A stretch of DNA of 64,000 nt from Ligula intestinalis (lineage: Eukaryota; Platyhelminthes; Cestoda; Diphyllobothriidea; Diphyllobothriidae): the NCBI GenBank assembly GCA_036362985.1, contig JAYGXS010000004.1, forward strand, positions 9,002,942-9,066,941, read 5' to 3'. Position 1 is the first letter of the stretch; each line of letters starts with the position of its first letter. Both the position numbers and the translations under genes were made by a program. Positions 1 through 10,082 of this stretch are shown piece after piece. Below the pieces are notes generated by a model that was not told where the DNA came from, did not search any database, and saw only the letters and a list, made by a program, of their open reading frames with translations.

Positions 1-332
1 GTTTCTTTAATTTTTCGAAAAACATAAATGGTGGTTAGAAAGTCGTTTACTTCAACTTACCTGAGGTCCAACTAACCGTTCTGAAGTTAAATTAGTATAG
101 TCCGCCGCGCAAAGTGCCGCGCACACCTTAAATTTACATGCGAAACAACTTATACCCAGCGGCTGTGGGAAACAACTTTGACTGCATTTATTCCTTTAGT
201 ACTTACTTCTCAAAATTTCCTTCTCTGTCTGTCAAATTTTCCCACCCCCAAAACTCCTATAACCAACGTTTTCTTGGGATAAAATGCTGAAACTAGGGGT
301 AAAATATGGGGACTACATAAGCTACTTTTTTC
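1..332 (+). repeat. Dispersed repeat, copy inverted relative to 33.0-33.4 kb
   Basis: The reverse complement of this stretch can be followed along 33,000-33,405. Shared landmarks in order are the CTTACCTGAGGTCC block, a GCGCGGC/GCCGCGC hairpin-like block near 100-125, and the CTACATAAGCTACTTTT block at the right end. No coding potential is evident. The left end is cut by the window edge. The family is unclassified; it could be a non-autonomous element, since a further partial copy lies at 33,535-33,690 in the plus orientation. Confidence 0.75.
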
Positions 333-835
333 AAATTTTTTCTGGACCATTAAATATAAGGTGTGAAAAATACGTCCAGATGCAGGAAAGGAAAGCGTCA
401 CACAAAATCGTAGAGCAAATTTATGAAATTGTTACTTCGGTAAGAGTACGACAACATATTTGCGATCCCAAATTACACGAGCTAGTGGAACAAAAACAAA
501 AAGGGCAGTTACTGAACAGAAACTCATTGATCATTTTTCGGCAAAGCTAGAAAACGTGAATGGATTTTGTGGATTTTTAGGAGTATGTTAGGATTTTTAA
601 AACTCCTCGACGTGGGAAAAATCTTGTTACGGCAGAAGTTAATTTTCACCACCGCGTAACCACAAGACTAGATGCAAGAGCAAGCATCAGGGAGGAGAGA
701 CTGGGAACCCTATATCGGGCATCATCAGTACGGAGAGGGGACCGTAGAAGTCACGAAAAGCATCAGCGAACTGAAAGATTCGGCCAGATGGCACTAATCA
801 CCCTGAAAATTAGCGCAACTGCCCCCGAATGGGGT
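333..835. other. No recognised feature
   Basis: Moderately AT-rich sequence. The open frame at 284-550 encodes no domain I recognise and overlaps the repeat, so I do not call it a gene. Confidence 0.5.
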
Positions 836-920
836 GAAGAGGAGGAGGAGGAGGAGGTAGAGGAGGAGGAGGAGGAGGAGGAGGAGGAGGAGGAGAAGGA
901 GGAGGAGGAGGAGGAGGAGG
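836..920 (+). repeat. (GGA)n microsatellite
   Basis: About 85 bases of nearly pure GGA/GAG triplets with a few interruptions (GGTAGA, GAAGGA). The minus strand reads as a leucine run, which is a low-complexity artefact. Confidence 0.95.
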
Positions 921-999
921 CATTTCATTCGCATTTCATTACGGCTGGCTGACGTCGACAAATAAACCAAAAACGACCACAGCACTCCCACTGTTTTTT

Positions 1000-1510
1000 G
1001 CATTATCACAGGACTAGATCATGGCGCGGTAGGCGTTATTCAGGAGATGCTCACCTGAAAATGCCGTCCATGGGGGAGGGGGGAGGAGAAGGGACAGACA
1101 TGAGGCTGCTAACATTGTGGCGGACAGCCAACATTGCTGTGTCTGGCGTCCTTTTTCAATACACACTGTCTCAAGGTCACGTAGCTTCGCAGCTAACGCT
1201 TTCCAACTGAATAACTTGCAGGCACATAGTCGCGGACATTTGATCACGCCACCCCCCAGCCGACACAGCAAGCGCCAATATGCACGACACTCTCTTGTGT
1301 AAGGCAACACACCTAGTGAACAGCACTTAAACCTGATCATATAAAAAAGCACTCACCACGCTCTCTCAATCTCTCTCTCTCTCTCTCAGGGGTGACTGGA
1401 CGCATTCAACACAATTCCTGGCTTCGCCAGTGGTCACTGCTGCCTGAGAGAGCAACTCAAGGTTCTGTGCACAGTAAAACCCTCATTCTTGTGCCTTCTA
1501 CTTTTCACCT
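1000..1510 (+). repeat. LTR-like fragment, group B
   Basis: The block CTGGCTTCGCCAGTGGTCACTG near 1,420-1,440, followed by a CTGCCTGAGAGAG-type block, recurs at 8,400-8,470 and 20,745-20,800 in the same orientation. In the 20.7-kb copy it lies about 140 bp before an LTR-like end, so this is probably part of an LTR. The fragment is cut at about 1,510 by a non-LTR 3' fragment. No coding sequence is seen. Confidence 0.5.
1369..1387 (+). repeat. (CT)n microsatellite
   Basis: Short uninterrupted CT run inside the LTR-like fragment. Confidence 0.9.
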
Positions 1511-2110
1511 AAAATCCGTAAACTTTTATATTATATCCGCCGCTTGCCTTCATATCGCACACCACAAACCCTAGTCTGACAATAAATAGATGCCTGCCTT
1601 CTCCCCTTCATTCTTTACTGCTCTCCAGTTATTTTTCCCGCTTTACTTAAAAAAGACCTAGTCATTTTGAAACATAGCCTCCGAATGCTCCCCTCAGCTG
1701 CCGGTGTTTCCTATGTTTTTTAGCTGACATTATACTGCAGCGCCACTTTGAAACTTTCGGGGTATTTGCTGATCGCATCCTTTGTGAGGTTGCCGACCCT
1801 CTCCACTCTGAACTAATGGTTGCGCGGAGGCTTCCATCAAATGTTTTGCCGTACATCGGCATATCAGCACTCTGTTCTCCCATTCCTAGCACGCTACCTC
1901 ACGCGTGAAGAAGCGGAAATTGAGAAGTTGAAAATGGACCTATCTCCATAGTAGATGTGGATATCGTGTAAAGCTTTAATTTTGAGTATTACATGACCTT
2001 TGACCTTTTACCATGACCCCTTATTTACCTTATTCTTTGCTCTTCGTGAATGGAGCCATTTTTGCTGAACGTTAAGAATTTTCAATCCTAAATATAGCAT
2101 GTCTCTCTTA
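1511..2110 (+). mobile_element. 3' fragment of a non-LTR retrotransposon (same family as 36.9-38.9 kb)
   Basis: This stretch aligns in reverse complement with 36,880-37,540, the C-terminal tail and 3' UTR of the longer minus-strand copy. Shared landmarks are TTATATCCGCCGCTTGC, the block after TTTACTTAAAAAAGA, the GTATTTGCTGATCGCAT block, the ACGCGTGAAGAAGCGG block, and the conserved 3' UTR with GGAGCCATTTTTGCTGA. It stops near the ATAGCAT sequence that also ends the other two copies, consistent with a 5'-truncated insertion. No intact reading frame remains. Confidence 0.8.
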
Positions 2111-2218
2111 AACTTAGAAATCGATATGGATGACCCGAAGTTCTTTGTCCCCTAATAACACATTCACAGTTTCGAAATCATTATATTTCATGATTTAATT
2201 TACGGAAAAATTGTCCTT

Positions 2219-2610
2219 AACTCTTAGGACAGATTCTGTCCTACTTGGCACTAAATTAATGAGCTTCTGGAGGGTCTCCAGGGGCATCTTGTTCCAACCG
2301 TCCAGCAGGACTTTTTCAATCTGTCAACAGTAGTAGGAGGAAGAAGTTTCTCGGTAAGCAGTTTATAAAGAATGGACAATCAATGTTCAGTTGGATTCAA
2401 GATAGAAATATTTGCTGGCAACCCGTCTTTCCTCCAGAAATTTGGAATTTTCTCCAACAGCAACCTCTGGGTTTCCCGAGTTGTATTACCTATGTCTCGG
2501 TTCTGAATAAAAATAATCCTTGAGCTGCCCTTCTCAAATTTTAACCTGCTCACACGATTTTTTGAATCTTTTACCCAAGTTTTGCTTTAGGATCTGATAG
2601 TCACCATTCA
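2219..2610 (-). pseudogene. Tc1/mariner-type transposase relic (C-terminal DDE region)
   Basis: Read on the minus strand, 2,520 to about 2,310 gives a stretch resembling the Tc1/mariner segment between the second catalytic Asp and the third acidic residue: a degraded QNRDIGNTT where QQDNDPKHT is usual, then TQRLLLEKIPNFW, then LPANISILNPTEH, which matches the family's SPDLNPIEH block and keeps the Glu. An in-frame TGA follows the His. After a frameshift near 2,310 the tail reads LLDGWNKMPLETLQKLI and LVPSRTESVL, the typical end of Tc1 transposases. Another frameshift lies near 2,515, with a weakly similar segment continuing to about 2,610. The DNA-binding N-terminus and terminal inverted repeats were not found, so this is a dead fragment. 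The family assignment is confident; the subfamily is not. Confidence 0.8.
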
Positions 2611-3430
2611 CTCGTTGGCTCTCTGTTCTCAGTCCATCTGTGAGTCTGTTACTGCTGCTGGGAAGCCTTGAATATGGAGTTTATTCTCACGGCTAAGCAA
2701 AGGAAAGGGTGCGCATTGATTGGCTCGAGCATACGCGCGACTCAAGCACGACGGACAGTTCAAAGTGAACTTCTTGGGCTAATTGAAAAAAAGGTGCGGA
2801 AGAATTTTTCACGCGAGATTACTCAAAAGTTTGGCAAGCGAAGACAAGGTCACTCAGTGCAGAGGCGCTGGACGCGGAATACCACAAGTTTTCTATTATA
2901 TCCGTATTGCTGTACTGTCAAGTATACATTTTAATGTGCGTAAAGATTCGAGTTCCAGAGATCACATTTCGTTCATCCTCTCCCGAAGAGACAGAAGAAG
3001 AGGGGGCAAGTTTTTAGGCTGAGTTACATTTATACTAACTTCTTAAAAACAAACAGGTTTTAATCTACTGATTGTAGGGCGTACTCTTCGATAGGCCTCG
3101 AATTATTTTGCCCCGCGGCCAGCCTCCTATTAGCCGACGTCAGTCCACCTGACGAGGGGGAAGCCGAAAAGCATGCTAACGTCAACCACGTTAGCCATTA
3201 AGGGACCCAGGAGACACGACTCCGCCATTGGTCGATGGTGTAGAAGCCACAACCAACCAACGGTCAACGGGCGAACAAACGCACGGGCACCGGGCAAGGT
3301 CGCAAAACGAGGCTGGCCGCGAGGCGCATTCATTCAAGGCCTTTTGAAGATTAAGCCATGCACTCCGAAGATGAAAGCGAGTGTGTTTTTGAAACTTCAG
3401 TATAAATATTACTCATTCCATGAGATTGCC
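2611..3430. other. No recognised gene
   Basis: Mixed-composition DNA. Overlapping open frames at 2,668-3,022 and 3,173-3,535 show no family signature. The GC-rich block at 3,100-3,330 (GCCGACGTCAG, CACGTTAGCC) resembles repeat debris, but I could not find a second copy. Confidence 0.4.
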
Positions 3431-3745
3431 CCTTCATCTTCCTCTTTGGCAGATGAAGAAGGCAGTGAACATTGCCTACAAATGGATAAGGAAGAAGACT
3501 TTTCGAGCACCGGAGCAATATATTTATTGTCCTGAGCTGTCGAACTCTTGCAAGAGTCCATATTCAGAGGTGAGAAGTAGCAACAAAACAAAGGTAATTA
3601 CAGTCGCCATAGGCCAATCAACTGTCAGAAATAATCATGTTGTCAGGCCGTTAGAAACAGCTATCAAAAGGGATGGAGATTGGGGGGGGGGGCAATTAGC
3701 TGTCAGTGGAGTCGGGGGCAATTATAGTGGTGTACGCTAATTAGC
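3431..3745 (-). repeat. Left inverted terminal repeat (pseudo-LTR) of the PLE
   Basis: Reverse-complement partner of 5,284-5,515. Its hammerhead-like core (3,531-3,570, minus strand) is mutated: CTGAATA replaces CTGAAGA and GACA replaces GAAA. A G-run of about 10 bases sits near 3,685. Confidence 0.8.
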
Positions 3746-3780
3746 TGTCCGTGGAACAGTGACTGGTTTTGCAGTGACTG

Positions 3781-5240
3781 GTTTTGCATGAAGCCAACCG
3801 ACACAGCCCCAGCACGATTCTATGGCCTGCCGAAAGTTCGCTAAGAAAACATACCACTTAGACCAATCATCTCCCTTCGTGGCACTCCCACATATAGTTT
3901 GGAAAAATGGATGTTTACTCATATGAAGTTCTTGGCAGAAGGCTTGACAACAACCGTAGCTTCTGTCAAACAGTTCCTCGAACGGATAAAACATCTACAG
4001 TTGAAGCCAGATGAATCAACGGTATCCTTCGATGTGGTTTTACTCTTCGCCTCTATCCCACGGCAACTAGCGATTGATGTTGTGAGAAAACTTCTAAACG
4101 AACGCTACGACGACAGTGACAAACCCCTGAAGTGTGAACATTCGCTCAAACTTCTAGAACATTGCCTTAAAACCTACTTCACATTCAGTGGGCAAATGTA
4201 TGAGCAAATTAAAGGCACTCCCATGAGTTCCCCCCTATCAGGCCTGATTGCTTAAGTGGTCCTCCAATGGATAGAACACTTGGTCTTCGCCAAGCATCAA
4301 CCGAAGTTTTGGGCTCGTTATGTCGATGACACTTTTGTCATTGTCAAAACATCTGACATCGAGCACCTCAAAGATCGTTTAAACTCGGTTGATCCAACTA
4401 TCCAATTCACGATGGAAGCGGAAAGAAACAACTAATTACCCTTCCTCGATGTTCAACTGGAATATTGCAAACCACAGTATTCAGAAAGGCCACCGACACG
4501 AATCAATTGCAACATTTTAACAGCAATCATCCCATTTGTCACAAACGTAGCTGTGTTCGTACCCTCTTCCAAAGAGTGGAAACCCATTGCAGCACACCAG
4601 CCGCCAGAAGAGCTGAGCAACAAAACCTCCACAAACTCTTCCGAGCAAATGGATATCCAAAGTCAGTCATCAAACTGAGCAGGCGCCGAATCAACAGACG
4701 ACGGCCAGTGCAGCAACAACAACCCGAAGTCTGGAGAGCCATTCCCTACATAACAGGGGTATCCGAAGCAGTCTCACGACTGTTGCAACCTGCTGGCGTA
4801 GGCATAGTTCATCGACCGCACGTGACAATATGCCGGCGCGTGATGCAACCTAAGGACAGATTGCCTCCTACGGAAACCTCTGCAGTTGTCTACAAGATGC
4901 TTTGCAGCGAGGGAGACTGCAATTACGTTGGAGAAACAGGCCGCAACTTGCAGACCCGCCTTCACGAGCACAAACGGGCAGCTGAGAGACTAGACCCAAA
5001 TTCTCAACGTGCAGCACACGTCGCGGAGACTGGCCATAAATTCAATCTCCAAAGAGCAACCAGGAAACTTAAAAGCCGAAAGGCTGATGCTTGAGGCATG
5101 GTACTCAGATGCCAACTCTATCAACAGGCATCAAGACCTCCCCGCGGCCTACAAAGTCTTGCGCCATTATGAGAGCGAAGGAGATCCCACGATGGGCCAG
5201 GCAGAAGAGGAGCCAGGGTTACCAGGACCCTCGGACGGGT
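3781..5240 (+). pseudogene. PLE reverse transcriptase-GIY-YIG protein, broken
   Basis: The RT part starts with KPTDTAPARFYGLPKVR, typical of the PLE RT N-terminal region, then LRPIISLRGTPTYS, a stop codon in between, STVSFDVVLLFASIP, and GTPMSSPLSG. After an in-frame TAA at 4,254-4,256 comes RYVDDTF, the catalytic YVDD box at 4,319-4,330. A further TAA follows in the conserved LPFLDV segment near 4,435. The frame then shifts: 4,465-5,094 holds VFRKAT, NSNHPICHKRSCVRTL, RANGYP and the GIY-YIG nuclease (VVYKMLC, NYVGETGRNLQTRLHEH). A second frameshift near 5,050 leads to LEAWYSDANSINRHQDLP, the usual PLE C-terminus. In the family this protein copies element RNA and cuts the target. This copy is dead, with at least three stops and two frameshifts. 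Confidence 0.9.
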
Positions 5241-5283
5241 AACAAGGCGTCACAATAATTGCTGTTCATGACCCCCTGCTCCA

Positions 5284-5515
5284 CGGACAGCTAATTGTCC
5301 CCCCTCCCCATTCCTTTTTATAGCTGATCCTAACGCCTTGACAAATTGATTATTTCTGACAGTTGATTGGCCTGTGGCCACTATAATTACCCTTGATTTG
5401 TTGCTCCTTCTCACCTCTGAAGATGGACTCCTGCAAGAGTTCGAAAGCTCAGGACAATAAATCTATTGCTCCGGTGCTCGACAAATCTTCTTTCTTATCC
5501 ATGCAGATACCTGGA
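5284..5515 (+). repeat. Right inverted terminal repeat (pseudo-LTR) of the PLE
   Basis: Begins with a CCCCCCTCCCC tract and includes the TGACAGTTGATTGGCC block, CTCACCTCTGAAGATGG, and GGTGCTCGACAAATCTTC. All of these recur reversed at 3,431-3,745. Confidence 0.8.
5417..5450 (+). ncRNA. Hammerhead-ribozyme-like motif in the PLE terminus
   Basis: The core reads CTGAAGA, an extra T, stem II GGACTC/GAGTTC (six pairs with one G-T) closed by a six-base loop, GAAA, then GCTC. Hammerheads require CUGANGA and GAAA, a stem III and a U-H cleavage dinucleotide. Here stem III would be only A-G/C-T, two pairs, then C at the cleavage position. Hammerheads with very short stem III are described in PLEs. The extra T after CTGAAGA is a departure from the consensus, so activity is uncertain. 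Confidence 0.5.
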
Positions 5516-6206
5516 ACGCGAACCTTTTCATTTATTGCGTACAAAGTTTGATACGAAATTAACCAACAACCAATGAGGTTGAGGCTTAAATAACAATTGT
5601 GGCAGAATATTTCATGTTAAAGAAATTATCAAAAAGATTCAAAAGATGCAAGTAATTTTGCGACACTCTGTATGATGATCGTAGTAATTCGAGTTACCCC
5701 TTGTGCTTAGACTCCACTTACAAAGTGGACAACCCAAACGCTTCCAAAATCAGAAGTCGGGGAGGACTGAGTAGGTTGAATGAGCTATACTGGATGGAAG
5801 AGTGTTGAGGTTATTGGATCGTGAAGGGTGCGTTCTCTGTCACCTACAGCCTGTCCATGACTTGGCGCACATTGATTGGCTTCGAGTTATCGCGAGGTTA
5901 AGGCAAAAAATCACGCGGCTTCAGCAGTGGACTGACCAGGAGCCTGTGACTGACCGGAGGATACGAAAAATCGTTCGCCCTGGCGAAAACTTTCACGCTG
6001 AGGAGCGCGAGGCTGAAAAGAAGACAGCGTGTCAAAAGCGGCAAAAGTGGCATGCGTGGGCACGCGTGGGTGCCGACTCACGCCCCACCAGACCCTACTA
6101 ATGGACGCCCCCCGTCATAAAATGTTCGAAAGCATCAGTCACCTGTTGACTTCATACAGCTATGCCCCAATTATGGAGTCCTTCCGTGCATGGAGGACTC
6201 ACAAAC
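5516..6206. other. Unclassified flank with LTR-like sequence
   Basis: No coding domain is visible. From about 5,830 the sequence resembles the GC-richer LTR-like blocks further right (CACATTGATTGGCTTCG). The sequence TTTTGCGACACTCTGTA near 5,660 looks like a transposon end, but no partner was found. Confidence 0.35.
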
Positions 6207-6475
6207 CAGCCTAGAGGAGCCTGTGGTGGACGACACAATGCCTGCTCCCTTTTCTTTCTTGAAAGCCCGCTTCCTCGAGGTTATGTATCGCCACAGGCAA
6301 CTGTTCCAATGCTTCTTTTCACTGGCGCCCGTCTCCCGAGGCTGGACCTCGCAGCTGTTTCTGGTTAACCGATAACAGCTGCTTCCGCTTCCCTTGTCCT
6401 TCGGCATCCTGACGCAATTCAACCGTCTAACAGGCGTTCCGCCGAAGCACCGCGGCCCCCAGAGTTGACCTCAGC
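6207..6475 (+). repeat. LTR-like direct repeat, copy 1
   Basis: Parallels 7,918-8,190 along its length: GAGGAGCC(T/G)GTGG, CGTTTTCC/TCTTTCTTG-type spacer, CACAGGC, TTTCTGGTTAACCGAT versus TTCTGGCTAACCGATTA, and AGTTGACCTCAGCTT at the end. A shorter diverged copy lies at 7,595-7,735. The family is probably an LTR; no coding sequence is present. Confidence 0.65.
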
Positions 6476-6599
6476 TTATTCCTGGTCACGCTTGCAGACA
6501 ACACTATCTTACGCGCTTTGGCCAACCTACCTTGTCACGCATGCTGCCTTATGTGTATGTCCTCCTGACTGTTGACTAGCATACAGCGAATACAAGCCT

Positions 6600-6845
6600 T
6601 CGATGATCATATCGTGCAAAAGGGCCATGTATGTTTCTTGGTTTGCTACCATTAGAAAAAGCCTCCGAAGGTCATATAGGGCGAAAAGGCTATCAATAGT
6701 ACTGGAGGTTTCCTCCGGCTCACGAGTATTCCAATCGAAGGAACACGTAATCGAGCTCAAGAATATTTCCTTTTCTGAAGAAAGAGGAGCGTTCACCGGG
6801 AAAGGTTTATTATAAGCCTGACGTTTCGGGTAGTGGACTAAGCGC
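6600..6845 (-). repeat. PLE terminal-repeat fragment, inverted partner of 7,235-7,395
   Basis: On the minus strand it reads CCACTACCCGAAACGTCAGG, then CTTATAATAAACC and CCGGTGAACGCTCCTC, the same order as the plus-strand copy at 7.24 kb. The 5' half of the hammerhead-like core (CTGAAGA) is missing here. Weaker similarity extends to about 6,600. Confidence 0.7.
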
Positions 6846-6899
6846 TCACGAGGCCAACACCGACGCACTTGAGGTTAACACGCGGGTAGACAACATCAC

Positions 6900-7200
6900 G
6901 GTCAGCGTGGGCATGCCGGAAACCACTCAAGACACCACGAGAGGCGACGGAATGAACACACGGGGGCCTGACACCAGCGTATGCGGCATTACCACGCGGT
7001 CAGCCACCGCCGCAGCCGCGGCCAACGTGCTTGTTCCGGGTACCAGTCATGGTGTCACAAAAGGCCACGGGACGAACACACAAGAGGGCGACACGGTGAC
7101 AGGCAGGAGACCAGGTGACGAGAAGACTGCGACGCAGCCAGGGACACACAGAGTGGCTCAAACGTGATTGGTCGAACAGGCACACAAAAGGAGGGACGGC
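6900..7200 (+). repeat. Imperfect internal repeats between inverted PLE termini
   Basis: GC-rich sequence with recurring words such as GGCGACGGAATGAACACAC and GGCCACGGGACGAACACAC about 120 bp apart, and several GTCACA/GACACC words. It is open in one frame for about 87 codons rich in Thr and Gly, but no family is recognised and coding is doubtful. Confidence 0.4.
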
Positions 7201-7234
7201 ATGAAGACGAGGGCTTTGAGCCAGAGTACCCATT

Positions 7235-7395
7235 GTCTGAAGATGGGTAGACGAGACCACTACCCGAAACGTCAGGCTTATACTAAACCTCTCCCGGTGA
7301 ACGCTCCTCTTTCTTCTGATCTACCACTCGGGAATCGAATTTTCAGCACTTTAACTACATCCTTTTCTCCTTCCAACGTACTGACTCACTGGTAA
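7235..7395 (+). repeat. PLE terminal-repeat fragment (right partner)
   Basis: Inverted copy of 6,600-6,845. Shares the downstream pattern AGGC-TATA-AA-CCGGTGA-CG with the termini at 5.45 and 10.45 kb, which identifies it as PLE-derived. Confidence 0.7.
7237..7273 (+). ncRNA. Hammerhead-ribozyme-like motif
   Basis: CTGAAGA, extra T, perfect six-pair stem II GGGTAG/CTACCC, GAAA, then CGTC, so stem III would be A-C/G-T followed by C. Compared with 5,417-5,450, stem III changes from G-C to C-G at its second pair, a compensating difference. Confidence 0.55.
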
Positions 7396-7594
7396 ACGTT
7401 GTCGGAATCACGCCAGCACATACGCCGGCTGATGCCACAATACAGGTTGCAATCATCGCCCTGACCTCCAGGAAGAGCTACTATTCCCACATATAACAAA
7501 CGCTCTTCCACCCACATGTGCACTGGATTAGCTTCTTCATTTCATCGTTTACTCACGTTCGACATATTCAATTCGTCCCGCATCTAACGGGGAG

Positions 7595-7735
7595 CTGTGG
7601 CGGACGGCCACGATGCTTGTCCACCCTTCGTTCTCCAAGGCCCGCTGTCCCAAAACCATGCGTCGTCACAAACGACAGTTTTAATGCTTTCTTTCACTGG
7701 CGCCCCCATAATTAGGCGGTGACCCCACGAAGTCA
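7595..7735 (+). repeat. Diverged partial copy of the 6.2/7.9-kb LTR-like repeat
   Basis: Shares GTGGCGGACGGCCAC, CCTTCGTTCTCCAA and CTTTCACTGGCGCCC with the copies at 6.2 and 7.9 kb. Confidence 0.5.
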
Positions 7736-7917
7736 TCGTTGCAACAGTAACGGCCAATCACAGTGGCACGCCCCGCCTCCAGTCCATCCAGTTCGGAAAC
7801 CAGACCTAAAACTGCCGTCACTTCCATAATATGTTCAAAATCCTCCGTCACCTGCTGACTAAAGACAGCTGTTCACCTTATACGAAAGTCGTCCGTGGAT
7901 TGAAACCTAACAAACCA

Positions 7918-8190
7918 ACCTAGAGGAGCCGGTGGCTGGCCAACACAATACCTGTCCCCCTTTCGTTTTCCAAAACGTACTGCCCCGAAGTCATTTATCG
8001 TCACAGGCGATACTGCCTTTCACGGTCGCCCCCGCCCCCAAGGCTTGACGTCGCAGCTACTTCTGGCTAACCGATTACAGCTGCGGCCACATCCCCTGTC
8101 TTTCGGAATCCTGACGGCTGAGACAATCCCGCCGAGTAACAAGCGTTCTGCCGGAGCACGGAGGCCTCCACAGTTGACCTCAGCTTGATC
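7918..8190 (+). repeat. LTR-like direct repeat, copy 2
   Basis: See 6,207-6,475. Spacing between the copies is about 1.7 kb, with the inverted PLE termini lying between them. Confidence 0.65.
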
Positions 8191-9298
8191 ACACACACGT
8201 GCGTCTAAACAAGCCCGCCTACTTTAGGGCCACTTCAACGCACCCCCTTCAATCGATGCAGCAAGGGCCTTAATCATTGACACACTTTTTGGGCAACTAC
8301 AAACACACCCATAGCAAACCACGGGAAATCGCTTCACAGTCACATAGAAGCAGCTAAAATCATCACAAAACACACTTGCTGGTGCGAAAGTACGCAATTG
8401 CCTCTAGCCCTGGCTTCGCCGGCAGTAACCGCTACATGAGAAAGCTATGCAGCGCTCTGGACATTATAAAGCCCTCATCGCCTTTTTCTTTCCACCTGGG
8501 ATTCGATCTGCTGACTGCAGTGACCTAAGCACAACCAATTGCAACACTGGCTGGCTGATGACGCAGGCAAACACATTTGTTGGATGTTGAAAGCTGAGTG
8601 ACAGTGCCCAGTCTTCACTTATGGTTGACCCAGACGCCCCTTCCCAGAGCTGCGAGGCGTTGGCGGTATCAAAACCAAACTCCCATGTTTTCCAACTGCC
8701 CTCTGGTCGGTGTGCGTGTTCGACCATCGCTTTCGATTGTGTCCACCCTATGCTGCATAACAGGGTTCTGTAGGAACAGCGACTTGCGAAGCATCTACCT
8801 CATACGCCTGGGCCTGGTCCAGAATACCGGACGCATTATCGGATGCAGTGGCTGAACGCGCCGGAAACCCATCTGCACGCGCCACAGCACGACCTGACCC
8901 CCCCTTACACACATAAACCAGGATTTACACAACCAAGGATCAGTTGCAGTCTGACGCCCAGTCCACTTATTAGCCACTAAACATTTAAAACACATTGGGC
9001 TGATTGCCTGTCTGGTAAACGCTTCGCAACGTACGCGTAGCTAGATGCGAAAGAAGTTAATGAGCAGCCTTACCTACCAAACTTATATGCCTATTTAAAT
9101 GACTAAATTCAAAGTCACTGTTTCCACAAGCACTTTTAGTGGTCTCTGATTATTTGTGACCTTTGACATTCTCGCTTCCATTTTTTTTCTTGATTGTACT
9201 TAGTCTTCGAACGCACTGACAACACCGGTAGCGTTTTATCCCTGTGTATACCAAGATTCAGGCTGTAACTATTTTCCGTAATATTTTACATATCTCTA
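8191..9298. other. LTR debris and unassigned sequence
   Basis: 8,400-8,480 carries the CTGGCTTCGCCGGCAGTAACC block of LTR group B. The rest, including short open frames at 8,464-8,995, shows no domain. Confidence 0.4.
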
Positions 9299-9381
9299 AA
9301 GTCTTGTCCTTTTGTTCATTGTGATATCTTACTTTGGGGTTCGCATCATACGTATATTGAGTCAAAGCGGTCAAACCACAT

Positions 9382-9403
9382 TGGTGACTCTGATGTCATC
9401 TAA
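9382..9403 (+). promoter_or_regulatory. Primer-binding site, tRNA-Trp type
   Basis: TGGTGACTCTGATGTCATCT aligns with the complement of the tRNA-Trp 3' end (TGGTGACCCCGACGTGAT) with a few differences. It lies one base after an LTR-like end in CCACA. A tRNA-Trp primer is characteristic of the CsRn1 group. Confidence 0.6.
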
Positions 9404-9467
9404 TCACGCAATCTTATGATGAACATTTACCCTTTTCGGTTCTCGAACTCTTTTATTTTACCCCCAT

Positions 9468-10082
9468 AATGACCAACCCAAACAGTCCTGTCACTGTTAA
9501 TTCCGCCACGGTATCTTTGCCCAAATTCTGGCAACATGCGCCAGGACTTTATTTCTTTCGCATTTGGGCGTCCTTTCACTTTGCAAGGATAACAGTAGAG
9601 ACTGATAAGTTTTAAAAGCTGATAGAGGCTCTTCCTCCCAATATCTTAGCTCAGGTTCAGGGCCTTTTAAGCAATCATCCAGCGGAATATCCTTATACTA
9701 AACGTAAGTCTGAACTCTTACGGCTGAACTCTGTTTCTGCTTTCCAGCGTTACCTTGCTCTGGTGAAAGAAGAGGTTTTAGGGGATCGTAAACCATCCGT
9801 ATTTCTCAATTGGATGTGTTCTCTTCTGGGCGACACGAGAATTAATGCGAAATTCTTCAGATCAATGTTTTTGGAGCGGCTGCCCTCGTCTATTCAAACC
9901 TTTCTGGCTTCTGGGTCAGACGACTGTGAGGATGCAAAGCTCGCTAGTAGGGCGGATAAGATGATGGAGGTGAAACGTTTCTCCTCCGTATCAATAGCTC
10001 GGGTATCACAACCTGTGGATGCCCCCAGCTCTGAGTTATCTGACCTCAAAGCACCGGTAGCTCAACTGGTAGTGACTATCGC
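9468..10082 (+). pseudogene. Gag fragment of a CsRn1-like gypsy element
   Basis: Starts at an ATG (MTNPNSPVTVNSATVSLPKFW) and continues with HAPGLYFFRIWASFHFARIT, the opening of CsRn1-type gag proteins (LP-FW ... P--WF---E--F--R-IT). There is a TAA after VETDKF, then LPPNILAQVQGLLSNHP, YTKRKSELL, and a segment ending RADKMMEVKR. From about 10,083 the frame runs into LTR sequence and yields a hydrophobic tail that is not gag. Gag would form the virus-like particle. Here it is truncated before any zinc knuckle and carries a stop. Confidence 0.75.

Larger units (their letters stand above)
3431..5515 (+). mobile_element. Penelope-like element with inverted terminal repeats
   Basis: A 5'-truncated PLE. 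The body (about 3,781-5,240) encodes RT then GIY-YIG on the plus strand. It is bounded by 3,431-3,745 and 5,284-5,515, which are reverse complements of one another: both contain TTTGTCGAGCACCGGAGC-like, CAGGACAATAAAT-like and CTCACCTCTGAA-like blocks plus a block read as CCAATCAACTGTCAGAAATA on the left. PLEs are known to carry such pseudo-LTRs in direct or inverted orientation. Two tandem copies of GTGACTGGTTTTGCA lie at the left junction (about 3,757-3,788), just before the RT start. Confidence 0.85.

Noticed and set aside
794..1009. Leucine-rich open frame on the minus strand
   Set aside because: It is the translation of the (GGA)n microsatellite, not a gene.
5640..5700. Transposon end TTTTGCGACACTCTGTA
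   Set aside because: No inverted partner or target duplication was found in the window.
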